A DNA stretch of 64,000 bases from Aurantiacibacter atlanticus (GTDB taxonomy: Bacteria > Pseudomonadota > Alphaproteobacteria > Sphingomonadales > Sphingomonadaceae), in the NCBI RefSeq assembly GCF_001077815.2, contig NZ_CP011310.1:1426001-1490000 (forward strand), read 5' to 3'. Below, one piece after another: positions 8,276-17,524 of this stretch. The notes under the pieces are model-generated. The model was given only the letters and a program-made list of their open reading frames with translations. It had not been told where the DNA came from and ran no database searches. How positions within the stretch are numbered: position 1 is the first letter of the stretch; every line of letters starts with the position of its first letter. The position numbers and the translations under genes are program-made.

Positions 8276-9058
8276 ATGGCCGAGCGCAAGCCTTCCCGCA
8301 CCCGTATCGATCAACTGCTCGCATCGCGCGGCGAGGCGGAAAGCCGCACGCGAGCGCAGGCGCTGGTGATGGCGGGGCTGGTCTTTGCCGGTCCATCGGG
8401 AAAGCTCACCCGTATTGACAAGCCTGGACACCAAGTGCCCGAAAACTGGGTGGTCGAAGTGCGCGGACGTGATCACCCCTGGGTTGGGCGCGGCGGTGTG
8501 AAACTGGCCCATGCTATCGAGCATTTCGCGCTGGATGCTTCTGGCGCAGTGGCAATGGATATCGGCAGTTCGACTGGCGGTTTCACCCAGGTGATGCTGC
8601 ACCACGGCGCGACGCATGTTTTTGCCGTGGATGTGGGCACCAACCAGCTTGCGTGGAGCCTGCGTCAGGACCCGCGCATCACCGTGCTTGAACAGACCAA
8701 TGCCCGTACGCTGACCCCCGATATGATCAACAGGCCGTGCAATTGGGTGGTGTGCGATGCCAGCTTTATCGGCCTTGCCAAGGTGCTGGAGGTCCCACTG
8801 GCGCTTGCCGCGCCACAGGCCCGCGTTATTGCGTTGATCAAGCCGCAATTTGAAGTTGCGAAGGCGGAGGTCGGCAAGGGCGGCATCGTGCGCAATCCGG
8901 CACTACATCAGCGCGTGTGCGACGAAGTGACCGGCTGGCTAGAGGCGAGGGGATGGCGGGTCGACGGGCTGGTGGAAAGCCCGATCACCGGTACAGAGGG
9001 CAATGTCGAATTCCTCGTAAACGCCTCTCGCGGCAAGATCGATGCCGATATTGACTGA
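8276..9058 (+). CDS. tlyA: TlyA-family rRNA methyltransferase / hemolysin A
   Basis: 260 residues from ATG 8276 (MAERKPSRTRIDQLLASRG). An in-frame ATG at 8186 would add 30 residues unlike the family. The N-terminal S4 RNA-binding domain (RIDQLLASRGEAESRTRAQ) is followed by an FtsJ-like SAM methyltransferase with MDIGSSTGGFTQVML (SAM loop), FAVDVGTNQL, CDASFIGL and ALIKPQFE, which carry the K-D-K-E-type catalytic residues. Family members 2'-O-methylate cytidine in 16S and/or 23S rRNA and influence capreomycin sensitivity. Confidence 0.93.
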   Translation: MAERKPSRTRIDQLLASRGEAESRTRAQALVMAGLVFAGPSGKLTRIDKPGHQVPENWVVEVRGRDHPWVGRGGVKLAHAIEHFALDASGAVAMDIGSSTGGFTQVMLHHGATHVFAVDVGTNQLAWSLRQDPRITVLEQTNARTLTPDMINRPCNWVVCDASFIGLAKVLEVPLALAAPQARVIALIKPQFEVAKAEVGKGGIVRNPALHQRVCDEVTGWLEARGWRVDGLVESPITGTEGNVEFLVNASRGKIDADID

Positions 9059-9151
9059 CCCGCAAACGGACAGTCTCGGCCGGAATGCTTGCCCAATGGC
9101 TACCACGCCGCCAAAACCGATGCGCACCGATTCGATGCTTCCGGAGAACGA

Positions 9152-9709
9152 ATGAACCGTCTAGCTTCCCCAGGACAATTGCGCGCCAGTATGATTCGCT
9201 GGGCGCTGTTCATCGTGCCATCTGTCATGCTGCTCGGATTTTTGTCCGGGCAATTGGGTGGAACGGCACAAAGCCAGTGGTTTCAATCGCTCGCCAAGCC
9301 GGGCATTTACCCGCCGCCAGCCACTTTCGGCATTGTTTGGTCCATCCTTTATGCAATGATGGGTTTTGCCTTTGCGATTGTGTGCGCAGCATGGGGGTCC
9401 ACTGCGCGGCGATGGGCCATCGTGGCCTTCATTGTCCATCTTGCAGTTAATTTGGCATGGTCGCCGGTGTTTTTCGGAAAGCAGGATATACAGCTGGCAT
9501 TTACCGTTATTCTAGTACTGGATGTGCTGGCGATCATTACGATCATGCTGTTCTTCAGGGTGCGTAAATTAGCAGGATTGCTGATGCTGCCCTATCTGGC
9601 GTGGATCATCTTTGCCACTGCGCTTAACTGGCAATTCCTCCAGCTTAATCCCGGAACGGATCAGGCAGAGGCAGTGGAAGACGGCGCTGCACAAAGCTAT
9701 GAGTTCTGA
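9152..9709 (+). CDS. tspO: TspO/MBR family protein (tryptophan-rich sensory protein)
   Basis: 185 residues from ATG 9152 with GGAGAA upstream; a longer frame from 9089 begins with non-hydrophobic residues and is less likely. Five hydrophobic helices are visible, with family residues WFQSLAKPGIYPPPATFGIVWSILY in helix 2 and LAWSPVFFGKQ near helix 3; the last helix carries WIIFATALNWQFLQLN. TspO binds porphyrins and sterols and in alphaproteobacteria tunes photopigment and oxidative-stress responses. The ligand in this organism is unknown. Confidence 0.9.
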   Translation: MNRLASPGQLRASMIRWALFIVPSVMLLGFLSGQLGGTAQSQWFQSLAKPGIYPPPATFGIVWSILYAMMGFAFAIVCAAWGSTARRWAIVAFIVHLAVNLAWSPVFFGKQDIQLAFTVILVLDVLAIITIMLFFRVRKLAGLLMLPYLAWIIFATALNWQFLQLNPGTDQAEAVEDGAAQSYEF

Positions 9710-9746
9710 TCTTGAGATCAGCGCACACAGGGACCACATAGACACC

Positions 9747-10001
9747 ATGCAAAGTGAAAACCCGATCATCGCCGACTTCGTCAAAATCGCCAATTCCGCT
9801 GCCGGGACTCTGGCGGGCATGGGGCGTGAAGCACGTGAACAGACGCGCGCCCGCATGGCAGAGGCGCTGGGCGGCCTGGATTTTGTCAGCCGCGAGGAAT
9901 TTGACGCGGTGAAGGATATGGCAGGCATAGCGCGCGAAAAGGTAGAAATACTTGAAGCGAAGCTCGCCGCGCTTGAAGCGAAGCTGGCCGATAAGCTCTG
10001 A
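9747..10001 (+). CDS. UbiK-like accessory protein (BMFP/DUF526 family)
   Basis: 84 residues, MQSENPIIADFVKIANSAAG, then REEFDAVKDMAG and a C-terminal coiled coil (EKVEILEAKLAALEAKLADKL). This is the size and order of the BMFP family, which includes the ubiquinone-synthesis accessory factor UbiK: an amphipathic N-terminal helix and a trimeric coiled coil. An in-frame ATG at 9699 overlaps tspO and is the alternative start. It lies between tspO and recO on the same strand. Confidence 0.8.
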   Translation: MQSENPIIADFVKIANSAAGTLAGMGREAREQTRARMAEALGGLDFVSREEFDAVKDMAGIAREKVEILEAKLAALEAKLADKL

Positions 10002-10074
10002 TCGACTAGTAGCCCTGTTGTCAGGGTCAGGCTGCTCTTGCTCTGTGACATGGCGGCATTAGGACAGCACCTTT

Positions 10075-10674
10075 ATGCACGTCCGCGCCCCTGCCATTTT
10101 CCTTGCCGCTCGCCCACATGGTGAAACCGCGGTTATCGGGCGCTTTCTGACCGGCGAATATGGCCTCCTTGCTGGCTATGTCGCGGGCGGACGCGGCCGG
10201 AATTTGCGACCTGTAGTCATTCCCGGAAATGCGGTGGAGGTCCAGCTTTCCGCCAAATCGGACAGCCAATTGCCTTTTGCCAAGGTGGAACTTGTCCAAA
10301 GCCGTGGCCCGTGGCTGGGAGAGCCCTTGGCGGCCGCTGCGATTGCCTGGGTCTGCGCGCTCTCCGCGACGGCGCTGCCCGAACGCCAGCCATATCCTTC
10401 GCTTTACGATGCGCTGGGCGGTACCTTGGATGCCATCTGCCATGCCCCCAGTGCGCGCGGTTGGGCTGGGGCGCTGGTGGGATTTGAAGTGCTGTTGCTG
10501 CGCGAACTTGGCTATGGCGGGGCAGGGCAGCGGCCTTTGGGCGATCTTGCGCAGATTATAGAGGTCATGGACGATCTAGTGGAGCCGCTCGACCACTACT
10601 TGCTTGCCGATAGCCGCGGAGACGTTATGGCCGCGCGTCAACGCCTTAGAGATTTACTCGGACGGATGATCTGA
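10075..10674 (+). CDS. recO: DNA repair protein RecO
   Basis: 199 residues. The N-terminal OB fold is recognisable ([26 protein letters not shown], with the usual [11 protein letters not shown]), followed by the helical domain with [13 protein letters not shown], the RecO signature before the zinc site. The protein is shorter than E. coli RecO (about 240) and shows no CxxC zinc pair, as far as can be seen. RecO loads RecA with RecF/RecR. It is followed by leuB after 1 bp, so the two are probably cotranscribed. Confidence 0.88.
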   Translation: MHVRAPAIFLAARPHGETAVIGRFLTGEYGLLAGYVAGGRGRNLRPVVIPGNAVEVQLSAKSDSQLPFAKVELVQSRGPWLGEPLAAAAIAWVCALSATALPERQPYPSLYDALGGTLDAICHAPSARGWAGALVGFEVLLLRELGYGGAGQRPLGDLAQIIEVMDDLVEPLDHYLLADSRGDVMAARQRLRDLLGRMI

Positions 10675-10675
10675 C

Positions 10676-11749
10676 ATGAAAATTGCACTTTTTCCCGGTG
10701 ATGGCATCGGTCCCGAAATCATGGAGCAGGCTCGCCGCGTGCTCGATGTATTGGCGCTGCCGGGGCTGGTCCTGTTCGAAGGAGACGTTGGCGGAGTAGG
10801 CTATAAACGCCAAGGCCATCCCTTGCCGCAGGATACGCTGGAGATGGCGAAGGCGGCCGATGCTATTTTGTTCGGCGCGGTGGGCGATCCTGAATGTGAT
10901 TCGCTCGAACGTGATTTACGCCCCGAACAAGCGATCCTTGGTCTGCGCAGTGCATTGGGCCTGTTCGCCAATCTGCGCCCGGCAACCATGTTTCCTGGTC
11001 TTGAAGATCTTTCCGCCCTGCGTCCCGAAGTTGCCCGCGCCATCGACTTGTTGATAGTGCGCGAATTGAATGGCGACGTATATTTCGGCGACAAGGGCAC
11101 GCGCGTATTGGATGATGGCAGGCGGCAGGGTTTCGACATCATGTCTTATGCTGAAGACGAGGTGCGCCGCATCGCGCATGTCGGTTTCCGCGCTGCGCAG
11201 GGTCGGGCGAAGTCTGGTGGCAAGGGCCGCATGTGCAGCGTCGACAAGGCCAATGTCCTTGAAACCAGCCAGCTGTGGCGCGACGTTGTGATCGATACCG
11301 CCGTTGAATATCCCGATGTGGAATTGAGCCACATGTATGTCGATAATGCCGCCATGCAGTTGGTACGTGATCCCGGTCAGTTCGATGTGATCCTTACCGG
11401 CAATCTGTTTGGTGATATTCTATCCGATCAGGCAAGCATGTGCGTCGGTTCCATCGGCCTGCTCGCCAGCGCAGCGATGGGGGAAACGCAGGGTGAATTC
11501 GGCACCCTTGGCCTGTTTGAGCCGATCCACGGCAGCGCGCCTGATATTGCCGGGCAGGGCAAGGCCAATCCGCTTGCAATGATCCTGTCGCTGGCCATGC
11601 TGCTGCGGCATTCGCTGGGCAGAGAGGATGATGCCGCGCGAGTGGAAAAGGCCGTGGCCAAAACGCTGGAAGACGGTATTTTTGGCGGCGATCTGGGTGG
11701 CAGCGCGGGCACGGCTGAAATTGGCGATGCCGTGCTGCAACGCATGTAG
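10676..11749 (+). CDS. leuB: 3-isopropylmalate dehydrogenase LeuB
   Basis: 357 residues: [16 protein letters not shown] at the nucleotide-binding start, [13 protein letters not shown] and [10 protein letters not shown] (substrate arginines), [16 protein letters not shown] (catalytic Lys), [12 protein letters not shown] (metal aspartates) and [20 protein letters not shown] (NAD adenine loop). It oxidises and decarboxylates 3-isopropylmalate in leucine synthesis. The start ATG lies next to the recO stop. leuACD are not in this window. Confidence 0.97.
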   Translation: MKIALFPGDGIGPEIMEQARRVLDVLALPGLVLFEGDVGGVGYKRQGHPLPQDTLEMAKAADAILFGAVGDPECDSLERDLRPEQAILGLRSALGLFANLRPATMFPGLEDLSALRPEVARAIDLLIVRELNGDVYFGDKGTRVLDDGRRQGFDIMSYAEDEVRRIAHVGFRAAQGRAKSGGKGRMCSVDKANVLETSQLWRDVVIDTAVEYPDVELSHMYVDNAAMQLVRDPGQFDVILTGNLFGDILSDQASMCVGSIGLLASAAMGETQGEFGTLGLFEPIHGSAPDIAGQGKANPLAMILSLAMLLRHSLGREDDAARVEKAVAKTLEDGIFGGDLGGSAGTAEIGDAVLQRM

Positions 11750-11799
11750 TTAATGCGCGCGGTAACCTTATGGTTAACAATCGCCCGTAACGCGGGGGC

Positions 11800-12966
11800 A
11801 TGGACATGAGCCAGAATGAATTTCACCAGCAGGTGGAAACGGCAGCCACGCCTGCCGGGGTGCAGCGCACTGCCCCGCTGGAACTGGCCATTGTGCTGCC
11901 CACGCTGAACGAGTGCGGCAACATTAGGCCGATGGTCAATCGCCTGGAGGCTGCGCTTGGCCCCACTGGCTGGGAAGCTGTATTCGTCGACGATAATTCA
12001 AACGATGGCACTGCCGAAGAAGCGCGACGTATCGGGCGTGGCGACAGCCGTATCCGGGTAATCCAGCGCATTGGCCGCCGCGGCCTTGCCAGCGCCGCGA
12101 TAGAGGGCATGTGCGCCACCGCCGCACCGTTCGTTGCGGTGATGGATGCCGATCACCAGCATGATCCGGCACTGCTTGTTGAAATGCTGGAAGCGGTGAA
12201 ATCGGGGGAGGCGGATCTTGCCTATGCCAGCCGCTTTGCCATTGGCGGCAATGCCGATGGCCTTTCATCCAAGGGCCGCGAAAAAGGATCGCGCCTCGCT
12301 AATGCGCTTGCTCGCCGATTGACCGGCACCGAATTGACCGATGCGATGAGCGGATATTTCCTGCTGCGCACCGATCAGCTGCGTAAACAGGCTGAAAACC
12401 TTTCGGGCATAGGGTTCAAGATCATGCTCGACATTCTTGCGACTGCCGAACCGCGTCTCATCGTAAAGGAATTCCCGTTGAAATTTGCAGAACGCCTCAG
12501 CGGAGACAGCAAGTTGGATCACGGTGTTGTGCTCGATTTCATAGCAGGATTGGCGGAACGCTACTTCGGCCGTTACGTACCCACGCGCTTTGTGCTGTTT
12601 GGCCTTGTTGGCGGGCTAGGGGTCATCGTCCACATGGCGGTGCTGGCTGCAATCTACTGGCCGCAAAGCGTGGCGTTCGGCTGGGCGCAGGCCATTGCCA
12701 CAATGGTTGCGATGACATTCAATTTCTGGCTCAACAATCTTCTCACCTATCGTGACAAGAAGCTGGACGGGGCTGACGGATTGTTCTGGGGGTGGCTCAA
12801 GTTCTGCGGCGCATGTTCGATCGGCGCATTTGCCAATGTTGCGGTGGCCACCGTTCTTGAGGATCAGGGCTTCATCTGGTGGGGCGCGGCGCTGATCGGC
12901 GTGGTGATTGCCTCTGTCTGGAATTACGCCTTGTCGAGCAGGTTCGTCTGGGGGCGTTTCCGCTAG
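11800..12966 (+). CDS. Polyprenyl-phosphate glycosyltransferase (DPM1/GT2) fused to GtrA membrane domain
   Basis: 388 residues. Residues about 25-250 are a GT2 fold like dolichol-phosphate mannose synthase: IVLPTLNECGNIRPMV, VFVDDNSNDGTAEEA, FVAVMDADHQHDP (metal-binding DAD) and EFPLKFAERLSGDSKL. Residues about 255-388 are a GtrA-type four-helix domain (FVLFGLVGGLGVIVHM, FNFWLNNLLTYRDK, WNYALSSRFVWGRFR). The protein probably transfers a sugar from a nucleotide donor to undecaprenyl phosphate and helps present it at the membrane. A GT39 transferase that would use such a donor is encoded at 14249-15523. The alternative start is the second Met, 6 bp on. Confidence 0.9.
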   Translation: MDMSQNEFHQQVETAATPAGVQRTAPLELAIVLPTLNECGNIRPMVNRLEAALGPTGWEAVFVDDNSNDGTAEEARRIGRGDSRIRVIQRIGRRGLASAAIEGMCATAAPFVAVMDADHQHDPALLVEMLEAVKSGEADLAYASRFAIGGNADGLSSKGREKGSRLANALARRLTGTELTDAMSGYFLLRTDQLRKQAENLSGIGFKIMLDILATAEPRLIVKEFPLKFAERLSGDSKLDHGVVLDFIAGLAERYFGRYVPTRFVLFGLVGGLGVIVHMAVLAAIYWPQSVAFGWAQAIATMVAMTFNFWLNNLLTYRDKKLDGADGLFWGWLKFCGACSIGAFANVAVATVLEDQGFIWWGAALIGVVIASVWNYALSSRFVWGRFR

Positions 12967-13054
12967 ACATTAGCTGATCGCCCGCAGCAGCTTCATTGGG
13001 CGCAGCCTTTCGGTATGGCTTGCAGAATTTGTCCGCAGCAATCATCTAAGGGCG

Positions 13055-13693
13055 ATGTCAGACGATTGCTGTTCATCCAAGGGTTCCGAGCTTGAACAAC
13101 TTGCGACACAGGCCGATCAGCGCCGTGTCCTGATTGTGGTGCTGGTCATCAATGCGGTCATGTTCGGCGTGGAGTTTGCAGCGGGTATGATCGCCGGCTC
13201 CGCCGCTCTTATGGCGGATGCGACTGATATGTTGGGCGATGCGCTGGTTTATGCGGTAAGCCTTTTCGCGCTTTCTCGTGGGGACCGCTGGAAAGCGCGT
13301 GCAGCCCTGTTCAAGGGTGTTTTGATCCTTTTGCTAGGCATTGCCATTCTGGTGAATGTGGCGATAAAGCTGACCAGCGGTGTTCCGCCTTCATCGACAT
13401 TAATGCTGATATTCGGTGCCATGGCATTGGCCGCAAATCTGGCCTGTCTTGCGCTTCTGTGGCGCTTTCGCGGGCAGGATATCAACATGGCGAGCACGTT
13501 TGAATGTTCTCGCAATGACGTGATCAACAATGTCGGTGTTCTTGCCGCAGCAGGCGCAGTCGCTGCTTTTGCCTCCCCTTGGCCGGACATATTGATCGGT
13601 GGTCTGATGGCGGCGATCATCCTGAGATCCGCGGTGCGCGTCCTGAAAGAATCAGTCACGCATTTGCGTACGCGAAGCACCGATCCTCGCTGA
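13055..13693 (+). CDS. Short CDF-type cation transporter lacking the cytosolic domain
   Basis: 212 residues with about six transmembrane helices and the CDF order. The N-terminus MSDDCCSSKGSE has a Cys pair that could bind metal. Helix 2 has MADATDMLGDALVY, a DxxxD in place of the usual HxxxD; helix 5 has CSRNDVINNVGVL, where Cys stands in the position usually held by His. The C-terminal ferredoxin-like domain of most CDF proteins is absent, since the frame stops soon after helix 6. Metal export driven by proton exchange is inferred from family; the ion is uncertain. Confidence 0.8.
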   Translation: MSDDCCSSKGSELEQLATQADQRRVLIVVLVINAVMFGVEFAAGMIAGSAALMADATDMLGDALVYAVSLFALSRGDRWKARAALFKGVLILLLGIAILVNVAIKLTSGVPPSSTLMLIFGAMALAANLACLALLWRFRGQDINMASTFECSRNDVINNVGVLAAAGAVAAFASPWPDILIGGLMAAIILRSAVRVLKESVTHLRTRSTDPR

Positions 13694-13773
13694 ACGCGCA
13701 TTGGCTGATTTCCCACAAATCGACCGCAGTGCTACATAGCTTTGAAGAGGTCGCTAACTGAAGGGGATGAGAT

Positions 13774-14181
13774 ATGCGTAAATATCTGTTGCTTGCAGCG
13801 CCACTGGCGCTTGCCGCCTGTAGCGATGACGCTGCCGAAGCGCAGATGGTTAAAGAAGAAGCGATGGTTGAAGAAGATGTCGCGGCAGTGACCACCGCCA
13901 ATGGCACATTGCCCGGAACCCATGAGGTAACTGGTCCCGATGGGATCATCACCACCGCAACGCTTAATCCCGACGGCACACATTCGACGGTCGATGCAGA
14001 CGACAACGTGTTAGAAGAAGGCACTTGGAGCGTTGTAGATGGAAAGACATGCTTCACAAATTCGCTCGATGTCGATCAGGATGAACCAATGTGCTGGGAA
14101 GAATCTGCGCCCGGCGAAGACGGTTCGTTCACTGCGACAAAAGATGGTGTTGAGATCACTGTGCGGCCCAGAACCATGTAA
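13774..14181 (+). CDS. Small acidic lipoprotein of unknown function
   Basis: 135 residues with a clear lipoprotein signal (LLLAAPLALAAC, anchored Cys16), a Glu/Ala-rich linker and a small domain with NGTLPGTHEVTGPDG, LNPDGTHSTV, GTWSVVDGKTCF and MCWEES; the two Cys may pair. The repeated 'G-T-W-x-V-x-D-G-K-x-C' layout is common in Sphingomonadales lipoproteins without known function. Upstream GAAGGGGATGAGAT gives a usable ribosome site. Confidence 0.75.
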   Translation: MRKYLLLAAPLALAACSDDAAEAQMVKEEAMVEEDVAAVTTANGTLPGTHEVTGPDGIITTATLNPDGTHSTVDADDNVLEEGTWSVVDGKTCFTNSLDVDQDEPMCWEESAPGEDGSFTATKDGVEITVRPRTM

Positions 14182-14248
14182 ATAATCTTGCAGGCAGCGT
14201 GCGCCAAGTGGCGGTCCATCGCCTGTCAGGTCACCGCCCGGTGGCAGG

Positions 14249-15523
14249 CTATTGCCAGCCGCGCGTCCACGCCCAGTGGAGGAAATCTTGCGGATCATCT
14301 AGCGGGGCGGCAGTGAGAATGGGATACCAATAGACAAAGAAGCCCAGTGCCCCGAGGATAAGCGCCCAGGGCACCAGCCGCTCTCCTTTTTGCCACAACC
14401 GCTCCACGCCAAGCGCCATCGCCCCTGAAAGGAACATGGCAGGAAGAAAATAGTGGAAATAGAATTGCACCGCCTTGGGTGCCACGACCCACATTGCCAG
14501 GCTGGCGCCATAAAGCAGCACGACAGCAAGACAGTCCATCCGCCTTTCGCGCCAACCTGCCCAGGCGCACCAGAGCAGCGCGATCAGACCGAACCACATC
14601 GTAACCGGATTGCCGATCAACATGATGCCGCGCTGTGCGCCATCGGCAAATTCATAGAGATACCAAATGGCCCGCTGGTTCCCGATCCATTGCCACCATA
14701 CACTTTGATAAGGATGCGGTTCGGGCACCTGTGTTTGCAGCGCAAGCATGGTGGAATGCAGATCGATCAGGCCGGTGTGATTACCAGCAGGCACTGTCCA
14801 GAACAGGAACGGCCAATATGTCAGCGCATAGAGGATGAGTGGCACCAGACCCAGCCAGATACCCGCTTCCCACAATGGTATTCCCGCGACCGGCCAGCCG
14901 CGCCGCGAAAGCAGAAACCTGCTCCGTCCGCTCGCCAATCGGGCAATGAGGAACGCCAGCCCCGGCAGTATCGCGACGGGTATCGCATTCCACTTCGCCG
15001 CCATCGCGCCCCCCAGCGCCACACCCGCAATCGCCAACCGCCAGCGCCCCGTCTCGTTTTCGCGCACGGCACCAGCAAACATCCATAGGGCCAGCATTAG
15101 CAAGCCGACCATGAATACATCCAGCATGGCGACGCGCGCATGGACAAACAGAAAGTAATTGGTGGCTACGAAAAGGCCCGTCAGCATGCTCGCCAGGCGG
15201 GTGCGGCTGGAAAACCACGCTGCGCGCATGACGGCGAACAGCGCCAAGGTGCCAAAGGCAAGGCTGGGTATGCGCCAGCCAAATGGCGTGTCGCCAAACA
15301 GGAATATACCCAGCGCGATAACTTGCTTGCCGAGCGGCGGGTGTTCGATATTGATGGCAAATTGCAAATCCAGCACAGCGCGCGCCGCGGGCAGGTAATG
15401 CACCTCATCAAAATAGGGGGCGGTCGGAATGGTTATCCGCACCAGCGCCAGCCCAACAAAGGCCAGCGCGATGATGATATTCCAGACAATTGGATCGCGG
15501 GGTTGATCGGGCGGAGGACTCAT
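14249..15523 (-). CDS. GT39 dolichyl-phosphate-mannose-protein-mannosyltransferase-like protein
   Basis: 424 residues with about ten hydrophobic helices. The first periplasmic loop has PYFDEVHYLPAAR, with the acidic DE pair typical of PMT catalytic sites, followed by INIEHPPLGKQVI, the EHPPLGK signature of bacterial PMTs. A C-terminal PMT_4TMC-like block follows (YFHYFLPAMFLSGAMALG). It should move a sugar, probably mannose, from a polyprenyl-phosphate donor to a protein or cell-wall acceptor outside the membrane. The candidate donor synthase is the GT2-GtrA protein at 11800-12966. It is divergent from metZ. Confidence 0.88.
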   Translation of the reverse strand: MSPPPDQPRDPIVWNIIIALAFVGLALVRITIPTAPYFDEVHYLPAARAVLDLQFAINIEHPPLGKQVIALGIFLFGDTPFGWRIPSLAFGTLALFAVMRAAWFSSRTRLASMLTGLFVATNYFLFVHARVAMLDVFMVGLLMLALWMFAGAVRENETGRWRLAIAGVALGGAMAAKWNAIPVAILPGLAFLIARLASGRSRFLLSRRGWPVAGIPLWEAGIWLGLVPLILYALTYWPFLFWTVPAGNHTGLIDLHSTMLALQTQVPEPHPYQSVWWQWIGNQRAIWYLYEFADGAQRGIMLIGNPVTMWFGLIALLWCAWAGWRERRMDCLAVVLLYGASLAMWVVAPKAVQFYFHYFLPAMFLSGAMALGVERLWQKGERLVPWALILGALGFFVYWYPILTAAPLDDPQDFLHWAWTRGWQ

Positions 15524-15613
15524 GCTTGGGCCAAGCGATATCGGGGCAAGTGCGCAAGGGCAATTGGCAAAAGCCCATCTGACACCTAAACCGCGCCCGG
15601 AAACGAGATTGCG

Positions 15614-16834
15614 ATGAAAAAGACGACCGGATCAAACCCTGCTATCACGTCCAAATGGCGTCCTGCCACACAGGCAGTGCGTGCAGGTACATGGCGAAGT
15701 GAACATGGCGAAACGAGCGAGGCGCTGTTTCTCACCAGTGGCTATAGCTACGATTCGGCAGAGGAAGTCGCTGCGCGCTTCGCGGGTGATGCAGTCGGAA
15801 TGCAATATTCGCGGTTCCGCAATCCTACTGTTGATATGCTGCAAAGCCGCATCGCCGCGATGGAGGGGGCAGAAGCGTGTCTGGCGCAGGCAAGCGGCAT
15901 GGCGGCGATGACCAGTTCGCTTCTATGCATGCTGTCAGCAGGCGATCACGTGGTCGCGGGACGCGCAGCGTTTGGATCGTGCCGCTGGATCCTCGATAAT
16001 GTGCTCAATCGTTTCGGCATTACCCACACCGCGATTGACGGGACAGATAATGCCGCCTGGGAAGCTGCCGTGCAGCCAAATACCAAGGTATTCTTTTTCG
16101 AAACCCCGGCCAATCCGACGATGGATCTTGTGGATCTCGAATTCGTCTGTGGTCTTGCCCGGTCGAAGAATATCAAGACTGTGGTGGACAATGCTTTCGC
16201 CACGCCAGCGCTTCAGCGGCCGCTGGATTTTGGCGCTGATATTGTCGCCTATTCGGCTACCAAGCTTATGGATGGTCAAGGCCGCGTGATGGCTGGCGCC
16301 GTATGTGGCAGCAAGGAATGGATTGAGGAAAAGCTCAGCCCGTTCCAGCGCAATACCGGTCCGATCTGCGCGCCGTTCAATGCATGGGTAGTGATGAAGG
16401 GCCTGGAAACTTTGCCCCTGCGCGCAACCACGCAAAGCGCCAACGCGCTGCAGATTGCAACCTTCCTTGAAAACCGGGGGCTCTCTGTGCGTCATCCGGG
16501 CCTTGCCAGCCATCCGCAACATGCATTGGCGAAAAAGCAGATGAACGCGGCGGGACCGATTTTTGCGTTTGAAGCACCGGGCGAGGGCGATGCAGCGCGT
16601 GAAAAGGGGATGGCCCTGTGCAATGCGCTGGAACTGATCGACATCTCCAACAATATCGGCGATTCCAAGACGCTGGTCTGTCATCCTGCTACCACAACCC
16701 ATCATAATATGGGCCCTGAAGGCCGTGCCAGTGCCGGCATCGGTGATGGCATGTTGCGCATCAATGTCGGGCTGGAAGATCCGCTGGACCTGATCGAAGA
16801 CCTCGAACAGGCACTCGACAAGACAGGCATTTGA
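15614..16834 (+). CDS. metZ: O-succinylhomoserine sulfhydrylase MetZ
   Basis: 406 residues of the Cys/Met-metabolism PLP family. Key segments are LFLTSGYSYDSAEEVAARF, YSRFRNPTVDMLQSRIAAMEG, ASGMAAMTSSL, FFETPANPTMDLVDL and YSATKLMDGQGRVMAG, where Lys forms the PLP Schiff base. HPATTTHHNM lies at the substrate side. The VDNAFATPALQRPL and DGQGRV variants fit the O-succinylhomoserine sulfhydrylases (MetZ) of proteobacteria rather than cystathionine gamma-synthase. It makes homocysteine for methionine synthesis. Confidence 0.92.
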   Translation: MKKTTGSNPAITSKWRPATQAVRAGTWRSEHGETSEALFLTSGYSYDSAEEVAARFAGDAVGMQYSRFRNPTVDMLQSRIAAMEGAEACLAQASGMAAMTSSLLCMLSAGDHVVAGRAAFGSCRWILDNVLNRFGITHTAIDGTDNAAWEAAVQPNTKVFFFETPANPTMDLVDLEFVCGLARSKNIKTVVDNAFATPALQRPLDFGADIVAYSATKLMDGQGRVMAGAVCGSKEWIEEKLSPFQRNTGPICAPFNAWVVMKGLETLPLRATTQSANALQIATFLENRGLSVRHPGLASHPQHALAKKQMNAAGPIFAFEAPGEGDAAREKGMALCNALELIDISNNIGDSKTLVCHPATTTHHNMGPEGRASAGIGDGMLRINVGLEDPLDLIEDLEQALDKTGI

Positions 16835-16971
16835 TGGAGAGAGGTTTTCGGGAAATCGGATGCCTGACTCTTCTTGATACTTGTCTAACGGGAGCACATT
16901 GACGCCGGATGATGGCGGATACCGGACAAACGGCCCTTGTAGCCTCGGCAATTCGCGCTAATCTTGCACCC

Positions 16972-17388
16972 ATGTCCACCAATGCCATCCATTCGCTGTT
17001 TCAGCATGTTGCGATTACCGAAGGCGTGACCATTCGCGTATCAGTCAATTTCATGCCCGAACAATCACGTGTGGGTGCTGGCCGGTGGTTCTGGGTCTAT
17101 CATATCCGTATCGAAAATGGCCGCGATGAACGTGTGCAGTTGAAAACGCGGCACTGGCGCATCACGGATTCCAATGGGATGGTGAATATCGTCGATGGTG
17201 AAGGTGTAGTCGGGGAAAGCCCGTTGCTAGAGCCGGGGCAGACGCATGATTACGTGTCGGGCTGCGAATTGACGACCAATCTCGGCGCGATGGAGGGGCA
17301 TTACGGTTTCGCCCATGCCGATGGGACACTCTTCGAAGTGGCGATACCCCATTTCCCGCTGGCTGCTCCGGCAGATTTCTCCGTTTAG
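16972..17388 (+). CDS. apaG: ApaG protein
   Basis: 138 residues from ATG 16972 (MSTNAIHSLFQHVAITEGV); an earlier in-frame ATG at 16909 adds 21 residues that do not resemble the family. The domain shows VTIRVSVNFMPEQS, WFWVYHIRIENGRDERVQLKTRHWRI and the glycine-rich turn GEGVVGESPLLEPGQTHDYVSG, all typical of ApaG, an immunoglobulin-like fold linked to Co/Mg resistance in gamma-proteobacteria. It lies downstream of metZ with about 140 bp between. Confidence 0.93.
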   Translation: MSTNAIHSLFQHVAITEGVTIRVSVNFMPEQSRVGAGRWFWVYHIRIENGRDERVQLKTRHWRITDSNGMVNIVDGEGVVGESPLLEPGQTHDYVSGCELTTNLGAMEGHYGFAHADGTLFEVAIPHFPLAAPADFSV

Positions 17389-17524
17389 ACGTAAACCCGG
17401 CCTTTATTGCTTATTACTGAAAGCCTGCGTGTGCCAGCATGGCGGCGCGCCTTTGGGTAGGTTGTAATCAAGCGACTTGCCGCACGGCCTGTTGATCCAT
17501 ATTGGCTGGCTTCAGGATATCCCG

